From assembly GCA_019314185.1 (NCBI GenBank), contig JAFCZU010000186.1, forward strand, positions 1 to 9,916: a stretch of 9,916 nt of DNA. Reading direction: 5' to 3'. Under the pieces are notes generated by a model. That model did no database searches and was not told where the DNA came from. It saw only the letters and a program-made list of their open reading frames with translations. The position numbers were made by a program, and so were the translations under genes. This DNA comes from Deltaproteobacteria bacterium. GTDB taxonomy: Bacteria > Desulfobacterota > Desulfobacteria > Desulfobacterales > ETH-SRB1. Position 1 is the first letter of the stretch, and each line of letters opens with the position of its first letter. Below are positions 1 through 6,650 of this stretch, piece by piece.

Positions 1-1
1 T

Positions 2-649
2 CCCACAGGCCAGGTTTATTCAAAAGAAAGTCTCAATAAACTTGGCGCTCTTTTAAAAAACAAAAGCAGCAGCCTCGGCAGAACAATCTATATGATTTCA
101 GATGAGCCGTATCGCAAGATAGTCTATGACGGGCTTAAGGTGCCGAGTATATTTTCCTGCTATAATGAAAGCATAATTGCCACTTCATATTCCAAGGATA
201 TTTCGATTCCAGGCGAACGCATAGGATTTATCGCGCTTAATCCCAGGGCTTCCTTTAAAGAGGATGTTTTAGGAGGTATGGCCCTTGCCAACAGGATTTT
301 AGGGTTTGTAAACGCTCCTGCCTTTATGCAGCGGGTTATTGCATCAATACAGGGCATGAGCGTGGATATTTCAGAATATGCACGAAAAAGAGATCTTTTA
401 TGTGAAGGACTTGCAAACAGCGGGTATGAGTTTCTCAGACCCCCTGGAGCTTTTTATCTTTTCCCCAAAACTCCTGTTCCTGATGATGTTGAATTTGTAA
501 AGATGCTTCAGGAAGAATTGATACTTGTCGTGCCGGGGAGCGGTTTTGGCGGGCCCGGACATTTTAGAATCGCTTTTTGTGTGGATGATAAAACAATTAT
601 TAATTCAATGCCCGGGTTTAAAAAGGCAATGGAGAGGTATAGGGGGTGA
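2..649 (+). CDS. Class I/II pyridoxal-phosphate aminotransferase, C-terminal part (5' end outside window)
   Basis: The reading frame is open from the window edge and encodes 215 residues, so roughly the first 180 residues of a family normally near 390-400 are missing. It begins with PTGQVYS, the tail of the NPTG motif of fold-type I aminotransferases. Next come SDEPYR (the Asp that contacts the PLP ring nitrogen and the following Tyr), SYSKDISIPGERIG with the Schiff-base lysine at codon 194-196, and FRIAFC near the end, whose Arg binds the substrate carboxylate. The ATG at 92 is internal and not the start. Family membership is clear, but the amino-acid substrate cannot be read from this part. 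The enzyme is expected to be cytosolic. The epimerase gene starts 10 bp downstream, so the two are probably co-transcribed, although aminotransfer has no obvious role in the methylmalonyl-CoA route. Confidence 0.9.
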   Translation, partial: PTGQVYSKESLNKLGALLKNKSSSLGRTIYMISDEPYRKIVYDGLKVPSIFSCYNESIIATSYSKDISIPGERIGFIALNPRASFKEDVLGGMALANRILGFVNAPAFMQRVIASIQGMSVDISEYARKRDLLCEGLANSGYEFLRPPGAFYLFPKTPVPDDVEFVKMLQEELILVVPGSGFGGPGHFRIAFCVDDKTIINSMPGFKKAMERYRG

Positions 650-654
650 AGGAG
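649..654 (+). promoter_or_regulatory. Ribosome binding site that fixes the epimerase start
   Basis: AAGGAG overlaps the final base of the aminotransferase TGA stop and lies 5 nt before the ATG at 660. This supports the short form of the epimerase over the longer open frame starting at 525. Confidence 0.7.
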
Positions 655-659
655 CTTTC

Positions 660-1061
660 ATGAAAGTAATAAAAATTGATCATATCGGAATTGCTGTAAC
701 GAGCATAAATAAAGGGAAAAAATTCTGGGGAGATATTTTAGGGCTTTGGCTTGAAGACTCCGAAGTAATGGCGGACGAGAAGCTTATAACCGCTTTTTTC
801 CCGATTGGAGAAAGTGAGGTCGAACTGCTTGAATCTATTGATCCTGACGGGCATATCGGAAAACATCTGGAAAAGAGGGGAGAGGGAATACATCATGTTG
901 CCTTTCTTGTGGAAAATATCGAAGAGGCGCTGGCGGAATTAAAGGAAAAAGGGATGAGGCTTATTGATGAAAAGCCGAGAAAGGGCGCGGGTGGCGCAAA
1001 AATAGCTTTTTTGCATCCTAAATCGACAAACGGGGTGTTGGTTGAATTGTGTGAAAGGTAG
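660..1061 (+). CDS. mce: Methylmalonyl-CoA epimerase
   Basis: This 133-residue protein of the vicinal-oxygen-chelate (glyoxalase-like) fold interconverts (S)- and (R)-methylmalonyl-CoA, linking the carboxyltransferase product to the mutase substrate. The two beta-alpha-beta repeats cover about residues 4-60 and 76-132. Candidate metal ligands fall where the family has them: His8 (KIDHIGIAV), Glu55 (VELLES, a position that is Gln in the Propionibacterium enzyme), His79 (GIHHVAF) and Glu129 (VLVELCE). The length is normal. The start at 660 is chosen because AAGGAG at 649-654 sits 5 nt ahead of it and the homologous sequence begins with MKVIKIDHIG. The same frame is open back to an ATG at 525, but that would overlap the aminotransferase gene and add an unrelated N-terminus. 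The next gene is the mutase, after a 206-bp repeat-filled gap. Confidence 0.95.
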   Translation: MKVIKIDHIGIAVTSINKGKKFWGDILGLWLEDSEVMADEKLITAFFPIGESEVELLESIDPDGHIGKHLEKRGEGIHHVAFLVENIEEALAELKEKGMRLIDEKPRKGAGGAKIAFLHPKSTNGVLVELCER

Positions 1062-1065
1062 CTAA

Positions 1066-1131
1066 GAGGTCGGAGGTCAGAGGTCAGGGATCGGGGATTA
1101 GGGATTAAAGGATTAAGGGATTAAGGAATTA
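1066..1131 (+). repeat. Degenerate tandem array: six 7-mers followed by three 8-mers
   Basis: Reading from 1066 in steps of seven gives GAGGTCG, GAGGTCA, GAGGTCA, GGGATCG, GGGATTA, GGGATTA. From 1108 the period becomes eight: AAGGATTA, AGGGATTA, AGGAATTA. Units change gradually along the array, as expected of slippage-driven expansion. The array starts 5 bp after the epimerase stop codon and is strongly purine-rich on this strand. No coding function is seen. Confidence 0.75.
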
Positions 1132-1158
1132 GAAGGTGAGAAGGCATATCTCTCCTTC

Positions 1159-1184
1159 GTCATTCCGGCGAAAGCCGGAATCCA
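1159..1184. repeat. REP-like palindromic repeat with GAAA loop
   Basis: ATTCCGGC (1162-1169) and GCCGGAAT (1174-1181) form a perfect 8-bp stem around GAAA. In RNA this would be a GNRA tetraloop hairpin. The surrounding CGTCATTCC...GGAATCCAG form resembles an interspersed repeat that I recall from several bacterial groups, including Neisseria and Deltaproteobacteria. No T-tract follows, so it is not a typical terminator. It may stabilise the end of the epimerase message. Confidence 0.7.
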
Positions 1185-1267
1185 GAATGCATAGGGAAGA
1201 AATTAGAAGATTAGAAGGTTAACGAGTAAACAAGTTTGTGTAGTTGTTGGATTAGAGGAATTAAATT

Positions 1268-3427
1268 ATGGCAATGCGTTCGGATAAAGATAAATGGGTT
1301 GAGCTTGCTGAAAAGGAGCTTAGGGGAAAACCTCTTGACTCACTGAACTGGATGACTCCGGAAGGGATAAATGTAAAGCCGCTTTATACTGCCGAAGATC
1401 TGGAAGAACTTGAATGTATGAATACATTTCCCGGGTTTGCTCCGTATGTTCGCGGAGTGAAAGCCACCATGTATGCCGGGCGTCCATGGACTATCCGCCA
1501 GTATGCGGGTTTTTCCACGGCAAAGGAGTCTAATGAGTTTTACAGGAAGAACCTTGCCGCGGGCCAGAAAGGGCTTTCAGTAGCCTTTGATCTTGCAACT
1601 CACAGGGGCTATGATTCGGATCATCCCAGGGTGGTAGGGGATATCGGCAAGGCAGGGGTGGCAATTGACTCTGTAGAGGATATGAAGATCCTTTTTGACC
1701 GGATACCGCTGGACAAGATGTCTGTTTCCATGACCATGAACGGCGCTGTTTTGCCAGTGCTTGCCGGATATATAGTCGCGGCAGAGGAGCAGGGCGTGTC
1801 TCAGGATAAGCTCACGGGCACGATACAGAACGACATATTAAAGGAATATCTGACAAGAAATACCTATATTTATCCTCCGAAACCATCCATGAGGATAGTC
1901 TCCGATATCATAGGTTTTTGCTCAAAGAATATGCCAAGATACAATACAGTCAGTATCAGCGGTTATCACATGATGGAGGCAGGTGCGAACTCTGTTCTTC
2001 AAACCGCCTTTACTCTTGCCGACGGGCTGGAATATGTAAGAGCGGCGCTTGACGCGGGACTTGATATCGATACTTTTGCCCCGCGCCTTTCCTTTTTCTT
2101 CGGAATAGGAATGAACTTTTTCATGGACATCGCCATGTTAAGAGCAGCCCGTTTTTTGTGGGCCGGGATAATGGGCCGCTTTGAACCGAAAAACCCCAAA
2201 TCTCTCATGTTAAGAACCCACTGCCAGACATCCGGCTGGAGTCTCACCGAGCAGGACCCTTATAACAATATAATACGAACCACCCTTGAATGCCTGTCCG
2301 CCACCCTTGGAGGAACTCAGTCGCTTCATACCAACTCTTTTGACGAGGCTGTGGGGCTTCCGACAGAATTATCAGCGAGAATTGCGAGAAATACACAGTT
2401 GATAGTGCAGGAAGAATCCCGGATATGTAATGTCGTGGATCCTCTTGGAGGCTCATATTATGTTGAAGCCCTGACCAATGGAATAATCAGGGAATCGAAA
2501 AAGATTATGAAGGAGGTCGAAGATCTTGGCGGGATGGCGAGGGCTATTGAATCCGGCATGCCGAAGTTGAGGATTGAGGAATCTGCGGCAATAAAACAGG
2601 CAAGGATAGACCAGGGCAAAGATGTTATTGTGGGGGTAAACAAATACCGTATAGATGGAGAAGCGCCTCTCGATGTCTTGGAGATTTCAGATTCTGTTCG
2701 TGATGAGCAGGTTGCAAGGTTAAAAGAGATCAAGACAAAACGTGATTCCGCTGTTGTGAAAAAGGCTCTTGAGGCTGTTACGAAATGTGCTGAAACCGGA
2801 GGAAATCTCCTCGAAATATGCATCCCCGCAGTTAGAGCAAGGGCGACTGTCGGAGAGATCACAGATGCCATGGAAAATGTTTTTGGAAGGTATGTGGCTG
2901 TAAGCCGGTGTATATCCGGTGTTTATTCCGCTGAATATGGAGACAGCGAGATAATTGCTTCTCTCAGGAAGAGGACTGAGGATTTTATGGAAAAGCAGGG
3001 GAGAAGACCGAGGATACTTATGACAAAGATGGGGCAGGACGGCCATGACCGTGGAATTAAAGTTGTTGCCACAGCGTATGCTGACTTTGGATTTGATGTG
3101 GATATCAGCCCCATGTTTCAGACCCCGGAGGAAGCGGCTAACATGGCTGTTGAAAATGATGTGCATGCCGTTGGTGTGTCGAGCCTTGCCGCCGGGCACA
3201 AAATCCTTGTTCCTCAGCTTATAGAGGCATTAAAAAAGAAAGGCAGCGGCGATGTTATGGTGTTTGTCGGAGGTGTAATACCGCCGGGGGATTATGATTT
3301 TCTGTATGATCTTGGTGTTGCCGGGATATTTGGTCCAGGCACGGTTATTACGGAGTCGGCTAATAAGACGCTGAAGCTGATAGAAAGTGTTAAGTGTCAG
3401 GTGTTAAGTGTTAAGAACTCAAAATAA
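1268..3427 (+). CDS. mutB: Methylmalonyl-CoA mutase, single-chain adenosylcobalamin enzyme
   Basis: This 719-residue cytosolic enzyme rearranges (R)-methylmalonyl-CoA to succinyl-CoA by a radical mechanism. The N-terminal TIM barrel covers about residues 30-560 and the B12-binding Rossmann-like domain about 578-705. Residues matching the Propionibacterium catalytic subunit align at a constant offset: Tyr79 (Tyr89 there), Thr185/Gln187 (TIQND), Arg197 (Arg207) and His234 in SGYHMMEAG (His244). The cobalamin motif DxHxxG is Asp591-His593-Gly596, with Lys587 before it, SxL at 638-640 and GG at 668-669. The [12 protein letters not shown] signature fits methylmalonyl-CoA rather than isobutyryl-CoA mutase. 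GAGGAA at 1255-1260 supports the ATG at 1268. The last ~13 residues ([13 protein letters not shown]) are encoded by a tandem repeat and look non-native. The gene overlaps meaB by 20 bp. A mutase for alkylsuccinyl-CoA is a less likely alternative. Confidence 0.96.
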   Translation: MAMRSDKDKWVELAEKELRGKPLDSLNWMTPEGINVKPLYTAEDLEELECMNTFPGFAPYVRGVKATMYAGRPWTIRQYAGFSTAKESNEFYRKNLAAGQKGLSVAFDLATHRGYDSDHPRVVGDIGKAGVAIDSVEDMKILFDRIPLDKMSVSMTMNGAVLPVLAGYIVAAEEQGVSQDKLTGTIQNDILKEYLTRNTYIYPPKPSMRIVSDIIGFCSKNMPRYNTVSISGYHMMEAGANSVLQTAFTLADGLEYVRAALDAGLDIDTFAPRLSFFFGIGMNFFMDIAMLRAARFLWAGIMGRFEPKNPKSLMLRTHCQTSGWSLTEQDPYNNIIRTTLECLSATLGGTQSLHTNSFDEAVGLPTELSARIARNTQLIVQEESRICNVVDPLGGSYYVEALTNGIIRESKKIMKEVEDLGGMARAIESGMPKLRIEESAAIKQARIDQGKDVIVGVNKYRIDGEAPLDVLEISDSVRDEQVARLKEIKTKRDSAVVKKALEAVTKCAETGGNLLEICIPAVRARATVGEITDAMENVFGRYVAVSRCISGVYSAEYGDSEIIASLRKRTEDFMEKQGRRPRILMTKMGQDGHDRGIKVVATAYADFGFDVDISPMFQTPEEAANMAVENDVHAVGVSSLAAGHKILVPQLIEALKKKGSGDVMVFVGGVIPPGDYDFLYDLGVAGIFGPGTVITESANKTLKLIESVKCQVLSVKNSK
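3386..3413 (+). repeat. RGTGTTA 7-mer array at the mutase/meaB junction
   Basis: There are four tandem 7-mers: AGTGTTA, AGTGTCA, GGTGTTA, AGTGTTA. In the mutase frame they encode part of the tail VKCQVLSVK. In another frame the last units supply an AGGTG ribosome-binding-like sequence (3399-3403) and the GTG start of meaB at 3408. The same array type recurs after the carboxyltransferase gene at 6144-6192, where 26 of 28 bases match (3387-3414 against 6145-6172). Confidence 0.8.
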
Positions 3428-4394
3428 AGCAGAATATTATGTGAAGGGTGTTCTGGAACATGACAGGCTGGCGCTTGCGAAGACTATTACGCTGATTGAA
3501 AGCTCTCTTCCTGTTCATCAGGACATGGCGCGGATAATTGTTGATGATCTGCTTCCATATACTGGAAAAGCTGTTCGGCTTGGAATTACAGGGGTTCCAG
3601 GCGCAGGCAAGAGTACATTTATAGAGAGCCTTGGAATGACTCTTGTGAAAAAAGAGCATAGCGTGGCGGTTCTTGCCGTTGATCCAAGCAGCCAAAAGAG
3701 CGGTGGGAGTATCCTCGCGGACAAAACACGCATGGAAAAACTTTCCATTGAAGAAAAGGCGTTTATACGGCCTTCTCCTTCAGGCGGCACACTGGGAGGG
3801 GTTGCAAGAAAAACCAGGGAAACAATGCTCGTATGCGAAGCAGCCGGTTTTGATGTAATTATTGTTGAAACAGTCGGAGTAGGTCAGTCTGAGACCGCCG
3901 TGGCTTCCATGGTCGATTTTTTCCTGGTTCTTATGCTGGCAGGCGCCGGTGATGAAATCCAGGGGATGAAAAAGGGGATTTTAGAGATAGCTGATGCTGT
4001 TGCCATAAACAAGGCGGACGGCGACAATATTGAAAAAGTTGAAAAGGCAAAAAAAGAGTTTGAATCCGCCCTGCATTTTTTGATACCTTTGTCTCCAACA
4101 TGGACGCCTCCTGTTTTAACATGCAGCGCGCTTGAAATGAGAGGCATAGGCGAGATATGGAAGACTGTATTGTTTCACAGGAAAAAATTTGCCGCTACAG
4201 GAGAGCTGGAGGCAAAGAGGAAGAAGCAGGCTGTTGACTGGATGCAGTCTTTGCTTGAAGAAGGGTTTAAACAGCGGTTTTATAACAATCCGGATGTTAA
4301 AAAAATGCTGTTGAAAATAAAAAGAGATGTTGAAAAAGGTGTGATCGCTCCTGCAAATGCGGCGCGCAGGCTGCTTGATGCTTGTCTGGAATGA
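3408..4394 (+). CDS. meaB: MeaB/ArgK-family GTPase, methylmalonyl-CoA mutase chaperone
   Basis: This 328-residue G3E-family P-loop GTPase should bind the mutase, gate delivery and exchange of adenosylcobalamin and protect the enzyme from inactivation. Visible motifs are Walker [10 protein letters not shown] (residues 62-70), the [18 protein letters not shown] switch region, ETVGVGQSE (154-162) and the guanine-specificity motif NKAD (201-204). The C-terminal helical dimerisation region ends in [13 protein letters not shown]. The start is uncertain. GTG at 3408 has an AGGTG ahead of it and keeps [11 protein letters not shown], which resembles family N-termini, but its first codons come from a repeat. 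GTG at 3441 would give 317 residues with a poor ribosome site. Adjacency to the mutase is the usual arrangement. The last seven codons lie inside a long inverted repeat shared with 8789-8860. Confidence 0.95.
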   Translation: MLRTQNKAEYYVKGVLEHDRLALAKTITLIESSLPVHQDMARIIVDDLLPYTGKAVRLGITGVPGAGKSTFIESLGMTLVKKEHSVAVLAVDPSSQKSGGSILADKTRMEKLSIEEKAFIRPSPSGGTLGGVARKTRETMLVCEAAGFDVIIVETVGVGQSETAVASMVDFFLVLMLAGAGDEIQGMKKGILEIADAVAINKADGDNIEKVEKAKKEFESALHFLIPLSPTWTPPVLTCSALEMRGIGEIWKTVLFHRKKFAATGELEAKRKKQAVDWMQSLLEEGFKQRFYNNPDVKKMLLKIKRDVEKGVIAPANAARRLLDACLE

Positions 4395-4445
4395 TTTTTT
4401 ACGCGTTCATCAAACTTTTTCCTGCTTTTCTTCGCGTTCTTCGTG
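4374..4445 (+). repeat. Left arm of long inverted repeat (partner 8789-8860)
   Basis: This 72-bp arm reads as the reverse complement of 8789-8860 with only two mismatches (at 4383 and 4385). The inner 60 bp (4386-4445 against 8789-8848) are identical. The arm includes the last seven codons and stop of meaB, then a T-rich stretch and two TTCTTCGYG 9-mers. The two arms enclose 4446-8788, which contains the three carboxyltransferase genes. Confidence 0.9.
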
Positions 4446-4547
4446 TTCTTCGTGGCAAATATCTTTTTTCGTATCTTTTTTTTCGTGTTTTCGTACTTTC
4501 GTGTTTTCGTGATTAATATTGATTAGCTCTGTGCTCTCTATGGTAAA
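4428..4547 (+). repeat. Composite short-tandem element, copy A
   Basis: Three 9-mers (TTCTTCGCG, TTCTTCGTG, TTCTTCGTG; 4428-4454) are followed by an AT-rich spacer. Four 8-mers of TTTTCGTG type follow at 4480-4511, then ATTAATATTGATTAG, a CTCTGTG-type segment and GGTAAAA. The same order of sub-arrays is seen inverted at 8690-8806 and direct at 8946-9058. It fills most of the 196-bp gap between meaB and the carboxyltransferase gene. No terminator-like hairpin with a T-tract was found. Confidence 0.8.
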
Positions 4548-4590
4548 ACATAAAAAATATCAGTTTGTGGAAGACGAAAGGAAATAAACA

Positions 4591-6144
4591 ATGGGTATTG
4601 TGGAAGATGGAATAAAGGATTTGAAAAAGCGGGAAAAGAAAATCCTGCAGATGGGCGGCGAAAAGATGGTCGCAAAGCAGCATGAAAAAGGAAAGCTGAC
4701 CGCGAGGGAAAGATTAAATCATTTATTCGATCCTGATACATTCCGGGAAATCGATATGTTTGTTGAGCACAGGTGCGTAAATTTCGGCATGGAAAAGGCT
4801 GAGATTCCATCTGACGGCGTGATAACAGGTCATGGTCTTGTTGACGGAAGGCCTGTTTTTGCCTTTTCACAGGATTTTACATCGAGAGCCGGCAGCCTTG
4901 GTGAAATGCAGGCTAAAAAGATCTGCAAAGTTATGGATTTAGCCCTTAAAGCAGGCGTGCCTTTTGTCGGGCTTAATGATTCCGGAGGGGCCAGGATACA
5001 GGAAGGGATTGACGCTCTTTCAGGATACGGTGAGATCTTTTTTAGAAATTCAGCCTGTTCGGGTGTTATTCCCCAGATATCGGCGATAATGGGGCCTACT
5101 GCCGGCGGAGCTGTTTATTCTCCTGCCATGACGGATTATGTTTTTATGGTAAAAAACAGCAGCTATATGTTTATTACCGGCCCTGATGTTATAAAATCCG
5201 TTACAGGAGAGCAAATTACATTTGAGGATCTTGGCGGGGCCATGACGCACAATGAAAAAAGCGGGGTTGCCCATTTTGCGGCTGAAAACGATGAAGACGC
5301 CATAAATAAAATAAAAAAACTGCTTTCATATCTGCCGTCAAACAACATGGAAGACCCGCCTGTTGAGGATACCGGGGATGTTAGCGGGCGGACAGACTCC
5401 GCTCTTAATTCAATTATTCCTGACAATCCGAACCAGCCATACGACATGACTGATGTGATAAGATCGATAATTGATAATGGAGAATTTTTTGAGCCGCATG
5501 AGCATTATGCCAGGAATATAATCGTCTGTTTTGCCAGGCTGAATGGAAGAGCCATCGGAATTATCGCAAACCAGCCAAAGTTTCTTGCAGGATGTCTTGA
5601 CATTGATGCTTCGGACAAAGCTACCCGGTTTATACGTTTTTGCGATTCCTTTAACATCCCGATACTGACAATAGCCGATGTGCCTGGTTATCTCCCTGGA
5701 AGCGATCAGGAATGGGGAGGAATTATACGGCACGGCGCAAAGCTGCTCTGGTGCTATTCAGAGGCAACGGTTCCGAAAATGCTTCTCATTACACGCAAGG
5801 ATTACGGAGGCGCTTATATTGCAATGTGTTCAAAACATCTTGGCGCTGACATGGCATTTGCGTGGCCGAGCGCTCAGATTGCAGTAATGGGAGCCGGCGG
5901 CGCTGCTAATATCATCCATCGTAGAGTGATTAAGGCAGCCGATGATCCTGACGCGATGCGCAAAGAAAAAATTGAAGAATATGAGGATCTTTTTTCAAAT
6001 CCCTATTGCGCTGCAAGCAGGGGTTATATTGATGCTGTAATTGTTCCGGAAGAAACAAGGCCCCGTTTAATCGATGCCCTTGAGATAATGTGCAGCAAGC
6101 GGGAGACAAGACCAGCAAAAAAGCATGGGAATATACCGGTTTAG
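4591..6144 (+). CDS. pccB: Acyl-CoA carboxyltransferase subunit (12S transcarboxylase / propionyl-CoA carboxylase beta type)
   Basis: This 517-residue protein has the double crotonase fold of biotin-dependent acyl-CoA carboxyltransferases and would move a carboxyl group between biotin and propionyl-CoA/methylmalonyl-CoA. The N-half signature SGGARIQEG is at residues 131-139, followed by GPTAGGAVYSPAMTDY; the C-half signature DYGGAYIAM is at 404-412. The N-terminal KGKLTARERL and the end KHGNIPV are typical, so the protein is full length. GAAAGGA at 4576-4582 supports the ATG at 4591. With the 5S-like/biotin fusion downstream and no biotin carboxylase nearby, its likely role is the 12S hexamer of a methylmalonyl-CoA:pyruvate carboxyltransferase. 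An ATP-dependent propionyl-CoA carboxylase using a biotin carboxylase encoded elsewhere, or a methylmalonyl-CoA decarboxylase alpha subunit, cannot be excluded. Family call is near certain; partner assignment is inference. Confidence 0.93.
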   Translation: MGIVEDGIKDLKKREKKILQMGGEKMVAKQHEKGKLTARERLNHLFDPDTFREIDMFVEHRCVNFGMEKAEIPSDGVITGHGLVDGRPVFAFSQDFTSRAGSLGEMQAKKICKVMDLALKAGVPFVGLNDSGGARIQEGIDALSGYGEIFFRNSACSGVIPQISAIMGPTAGGAVYSPAMTDYVFMVKNSSYMFITGPDVIKSVTGEQITFEDLGGAMTHNEKSGVAHFAAENDEDAINKIKKLLSYLPSNNMEDPPVEDTGDVSGRTDSALNSIIPDNPNQPYDMTDVIRSIIDNGEFFEPHEHYARNIIVCFARLNGRAIGIIANQPKFLAGCLDIDASDKATRFIRFCDSFNIPILTIADVPGYLPGSDQEWGGIIRHGAKLLWCYSEATVPKMLLITRKDYGGAYIAMCSKHLGADMAFAWPSAQIAVMGAGGAANIIHRRVIKAADDPDAMRKEKIEEYEDLFSNPYCAASRGYIDAVIVPEETRPRLIDALEIMCSKRETRPAKKHGNIPV

Positions 6145-6192
6145 GTGTTAGGTGTCAGGTGTTAAGTGTTAGGTGCTATGTGTTAGGTGTTA
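6144..6192 (+). repeat. RGTGTTA 7-mer array after the carboxyltransferase gene
   Basis: Seven tandem 7-mers occur: GGTGTTA, GGTGTCA, GGTGTTA, AGTGTTA, GGTGCTA, TGTGTTA, GGTGTTA. The first base is the last base of the TAG stop codon, so the array abuts the gene exactly. Bases 6145-6172 match 3387-3414 at 26 of 28 positions. Confidence 0.8.
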
Positions 6193-6193
6193 A

Positions 6194-6221
6194 GATTTCT
6201 TCCTTTGGTCGAAATGACAAA
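6194..6221. repeat. Possible interspersed repeat fragment of GATTTCT...CGAAATGACAA type
   Basis: GATTTCT at 6194-6200, then TCCTTTGGTC, then GAAATGACAAA resembles an interspersed element I recall from many anaerobe genomes. The complementary ends ATTTC and GAAAT are separated by 11 nt. It follows the 7-mer array directly. Only one copy is present here, so the assignment rests on memory and needs a genome-wide count. Confidence 0.35.
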
Positions 6222-6280
6222 AAGTGGAGTTTTTGTTCAGGCACTAATTAGTCGATTGGTCGAGTGGTTGGGGAGTGAAG

Positions 6281-6511
6281 ATGATGGAAAATAAAAAAAA
6301 GATAGTTGCCGCAATATCTGCGGTTATGAATTATATCAAAACAGAGGAAGAGATTCTTTGCGTGCAGCCTGCCGAAGCGCTTGAGCAGGTTCCGTATTCA
6401 TCGGGCCCGGTTCAGTTGAATTTGTGGGGTATAGGCGGCAGGCAGGCGCAGATGCAGATGCGCAGCCTGATGCAGATGAAGGCCTTTAGTAGAATAAAGT
6501 GCCTAAAGTGA
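6281..6511 (+). CDS. Small protein between the carboxyltransferase subunits, putative assembly subunit
   Basis: This protein of about 76 residues has no membrane segment and no signal peptide. An N-terminal helix-prone stretch (KKKIVAAISAVMNYIKTEEE) leads through a short variable linker to NLWGIGGRQAQMQMRSLMQM. The helix-linker-WxxxxR/Q-rich layout recalls the small gamma/delta/epsilon subunits of decarboxylase and transcarboxylase complexes (OadG, MmdD/MmdE), but without their membrane anchor. Its position between the 12S-like and 5S-like genes supports a structural role in that complex. Both points are inference. GGGAG at 6271-6275 favours ATG 6281 (or 6284) over GTG 6275. The last residues SRIKCLK and the TGA stop are encoded by a repeat array, so the native protein probably ended near MKAF. 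Confidence 0.65.
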   Translation: MMENKKKIVAAISAVMNYIKTEEEILCVQPAEALEQVPYSSGPVQLNLWGIGGRQAQMQMRSLMQMKAFSRIKCLK

Positions 6512-6623
6512 GCTAAAGTGTCTAAAGTTAAGGTATGCGCCTTTGGCGCAGCCAATTTTATATAAAAAATAGAGTGAAGCGATACCTTAACTTTAGGCAC
6601 TTTAATATATTTTAGGCACTTTA
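6496..6623. repeat. Large imperfect palindrome built of AAGTGYCTA 9-mers
   Basis: The left arm has near-9-bp units AAGTGCCTA, AAGTGAGCTA, AAGTGTCTA, AAGTTAAGG from 6497; the right arm repeats them inverted. The best segment pairs 6515-6536 with 6582-6603, 22 bp with one mismatch that is a G:U pair in RNA. The centre has a perfect inner hairpin, TGCGCC-TTT-GGCGCA (6536-6550), and an AT-rich stretch (6551-6570). After the right arm come two more TTTAGGCACT copies (6611-6629). The structure occupies nearly all of the gap and ends just before the ribosome site AAAGGAGA of the next gene. It lacks the T-tract of an intrinsic terminator. It could shape message stability or translation. Confidence 0.75.
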
Positions 6624-6650
6624 GGCACTGTTTAAAAGGAGAAATATAAG

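Larger units (their letters stand above)
1062..1267. other. Gene-free spacer between epimerase and mutase genes
   Basis: This 206-bp gap contains a tandem 7-mer/8-mer array (1066-1131), a REP-like hairpin (about 1159-1184) and further GATTAGAAG-like fragments around 1200-1220. It ends in the mutase ribosome binding site GAGGAA at 1255-1260, 7 nt before the ATG. I found no open frame with family character, no cobalamin-riboswitch-like structure and no strong promoter. Confidence 0.6.

Noticed and set aside
525..659. N-terminal extension of the epimerase frame from ATG 525
   Set aside because: It overlaps the well-supported aminotransferase coding sequence, has no family similarity, and the ATG at 660 has a proper ribosome site and the expected N-terminus.
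1062..1267. Cobalamin riboswitch upstream of the B12-dependent mutase
   Set aside because: No B12-box-like conserved core was recognised; the gap is explained by tandem repeats and a REP-like hairpin.
2458..3199. Long minus-strand open frames (137 and 159 codons) opposite the mutase gene
   Set aside because: They lie wholly antisense to conserved mutase coding sequence, show no recognisable domain and have no ribosome site; they are shadows of the codon pattern.
4428..4547. CRISPR-like array
   Set aside because: Units are 8-9 bp in direct contact, without unique spacers of constant length or a 24-40 bp repeat.
6275..6280. GTG start at 6275 for the small protein
   Set aside because: The GTG overlaps the GGGAG ribosome-site-like sequence; ATG 6281 or 6284 has suitable spacing.
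6515..6603. Rho-independent terminator between the small protein and the 5S-1.3S gene
   Set aside because: The stem is AT-rich, the loop is long, and the 3' arm is followed by more repeat units rather than a T-tract.
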